DNA from: Paenibacillus aquistagni
Lineage (GTDB): Bacteria; Bacillota; Bacilli; Paenibacillales; Paenibacillaceae
NCBI RefSeq assembly: GCF_900177815.1
Contig: NZ_FXAZ01000003.1
Coordinates: 496,001-560,000 of the forward strand
Direction of reading: 5' to 3'
DNA: 64,000 bases
Below the pieces are notes generated by a model, which had not been told where the DNA came from, did no database searches, and saw only the letters and a list, made by a program, of their open reading frames with translations. The position numbers were made by a program, and so were the translations under genes. Shown in pieces: positions 63,905 through 64,000 of the stretch. Within the stretch, counting starts at the first letter, position 1. Every line of letters starts with the position of its first letter.

Positions 63905-64000
63905 GCATGTTTCAAAACGGGTAAGCCTTTTGAGTAGGGATGAGCGTTAGGTACGAGACAGCGTAAAGGGCAAGTGAGCACAAGGGCCTATAAGATAGGG

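Overview
The window is a chromosomal segment of a motile, naturally competent-type Gram-positive bacterium of the Paenibacillus kind. The gene order degS-degU-comF-yvyF-flgM-flgN-flgK-flgL-yviE-fliW-csrA-...-hag-...-fliD-fliS-fliT-hpf-secA-prfB-...-ftsE-ftsX-ctpB-minJ follows the Bacillus subtilis yvy/yvj region. SLH-anchored surface proteins, long ComFA, VanW and YitT proteins and strong AGGAGG ribosome sites with frequent GTG/TTG starts also fit the Paenibacillaceae. The genus is an inference from gene content; no rRNA is present to confirm it.

Layout. 1-6.0 kb: the 3' part of an S-layer-homology protein and a secreted phosphodiester glycosidase-like protein. 6.0-12.7 kb: the DegS/DegU two-component pair, a small membrane-anchored unknown, ComFA, ComFC and YvyF. 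12.7-21.3 kb: a late flagellar block (FlgM, FlgN, FlgK, FlgL, YviE, FliW, CsrA, FlaG, FliD, FliS, FliT, flagellin). 21.4-35.3 kb: a visibly AT-rich flagellin glycosylation island. It holds an unknown gene, a Maf-type glycosyltransferase, a GT2 glycosyltransferase, a full set of legionaminic-acid genes of the GDP-sugar route (legB, C, G, I, H, ptmE, ptmF, a second oxidoreductase, legF), a cold-shock gene and a DUF2920 hydrolase. 35.4-41.9 kb: hpf, secA, prfB (with the programmed +1 frameshift), yitT and vanZ. 42.5-52.5 kb: meso-diaminopimelate dehydrogenase (minus strand) and the arginine cluster argC-J-B-D-F-G-H. 53.0-61.3 kb: VanW (minus strand), FtsE, FtsX, an M23 hydrolase, CtpB and MinJ. 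61.4-64 kb: an intergenic region with DnaA-box-like sites and a small interrupted ORF, then motB and motA on the minus strand.

How the genes work together. Four SigD-type promoters (flgM, flagellin, the glycosylation island, motAB) tie late flagellar assembly, flagellin synthesis, glycan synthesis and motor function into one regulon restrained by FlgM. FliW and CsrA are encoded together upstream of a flagellin leader that carries a textbook CsrA hairpin plus a second GGA site in the Shine-Dalgarno, so flagellin translation is probably controlled by FliW-CsrA partner switching. CMP-legionaminic acid made by the Leg enzymes is the probable donor for the Maf protein acting on flagellin.

Most unusual observations: csrA has no ATG/GTG/TTG start in a sensible place and appears to begin at CTG; the flgM SigD promoter lies inside a terminator hairpin so that SigD transcripts would start in the loop and escape it; an uncharacterised gene sits between flagellin and maf; a PtmF-like oxidoreductase lacks the EKP lysine; and a small ORF with its own ribosome site and terminator is broken by one in-frame TGA.
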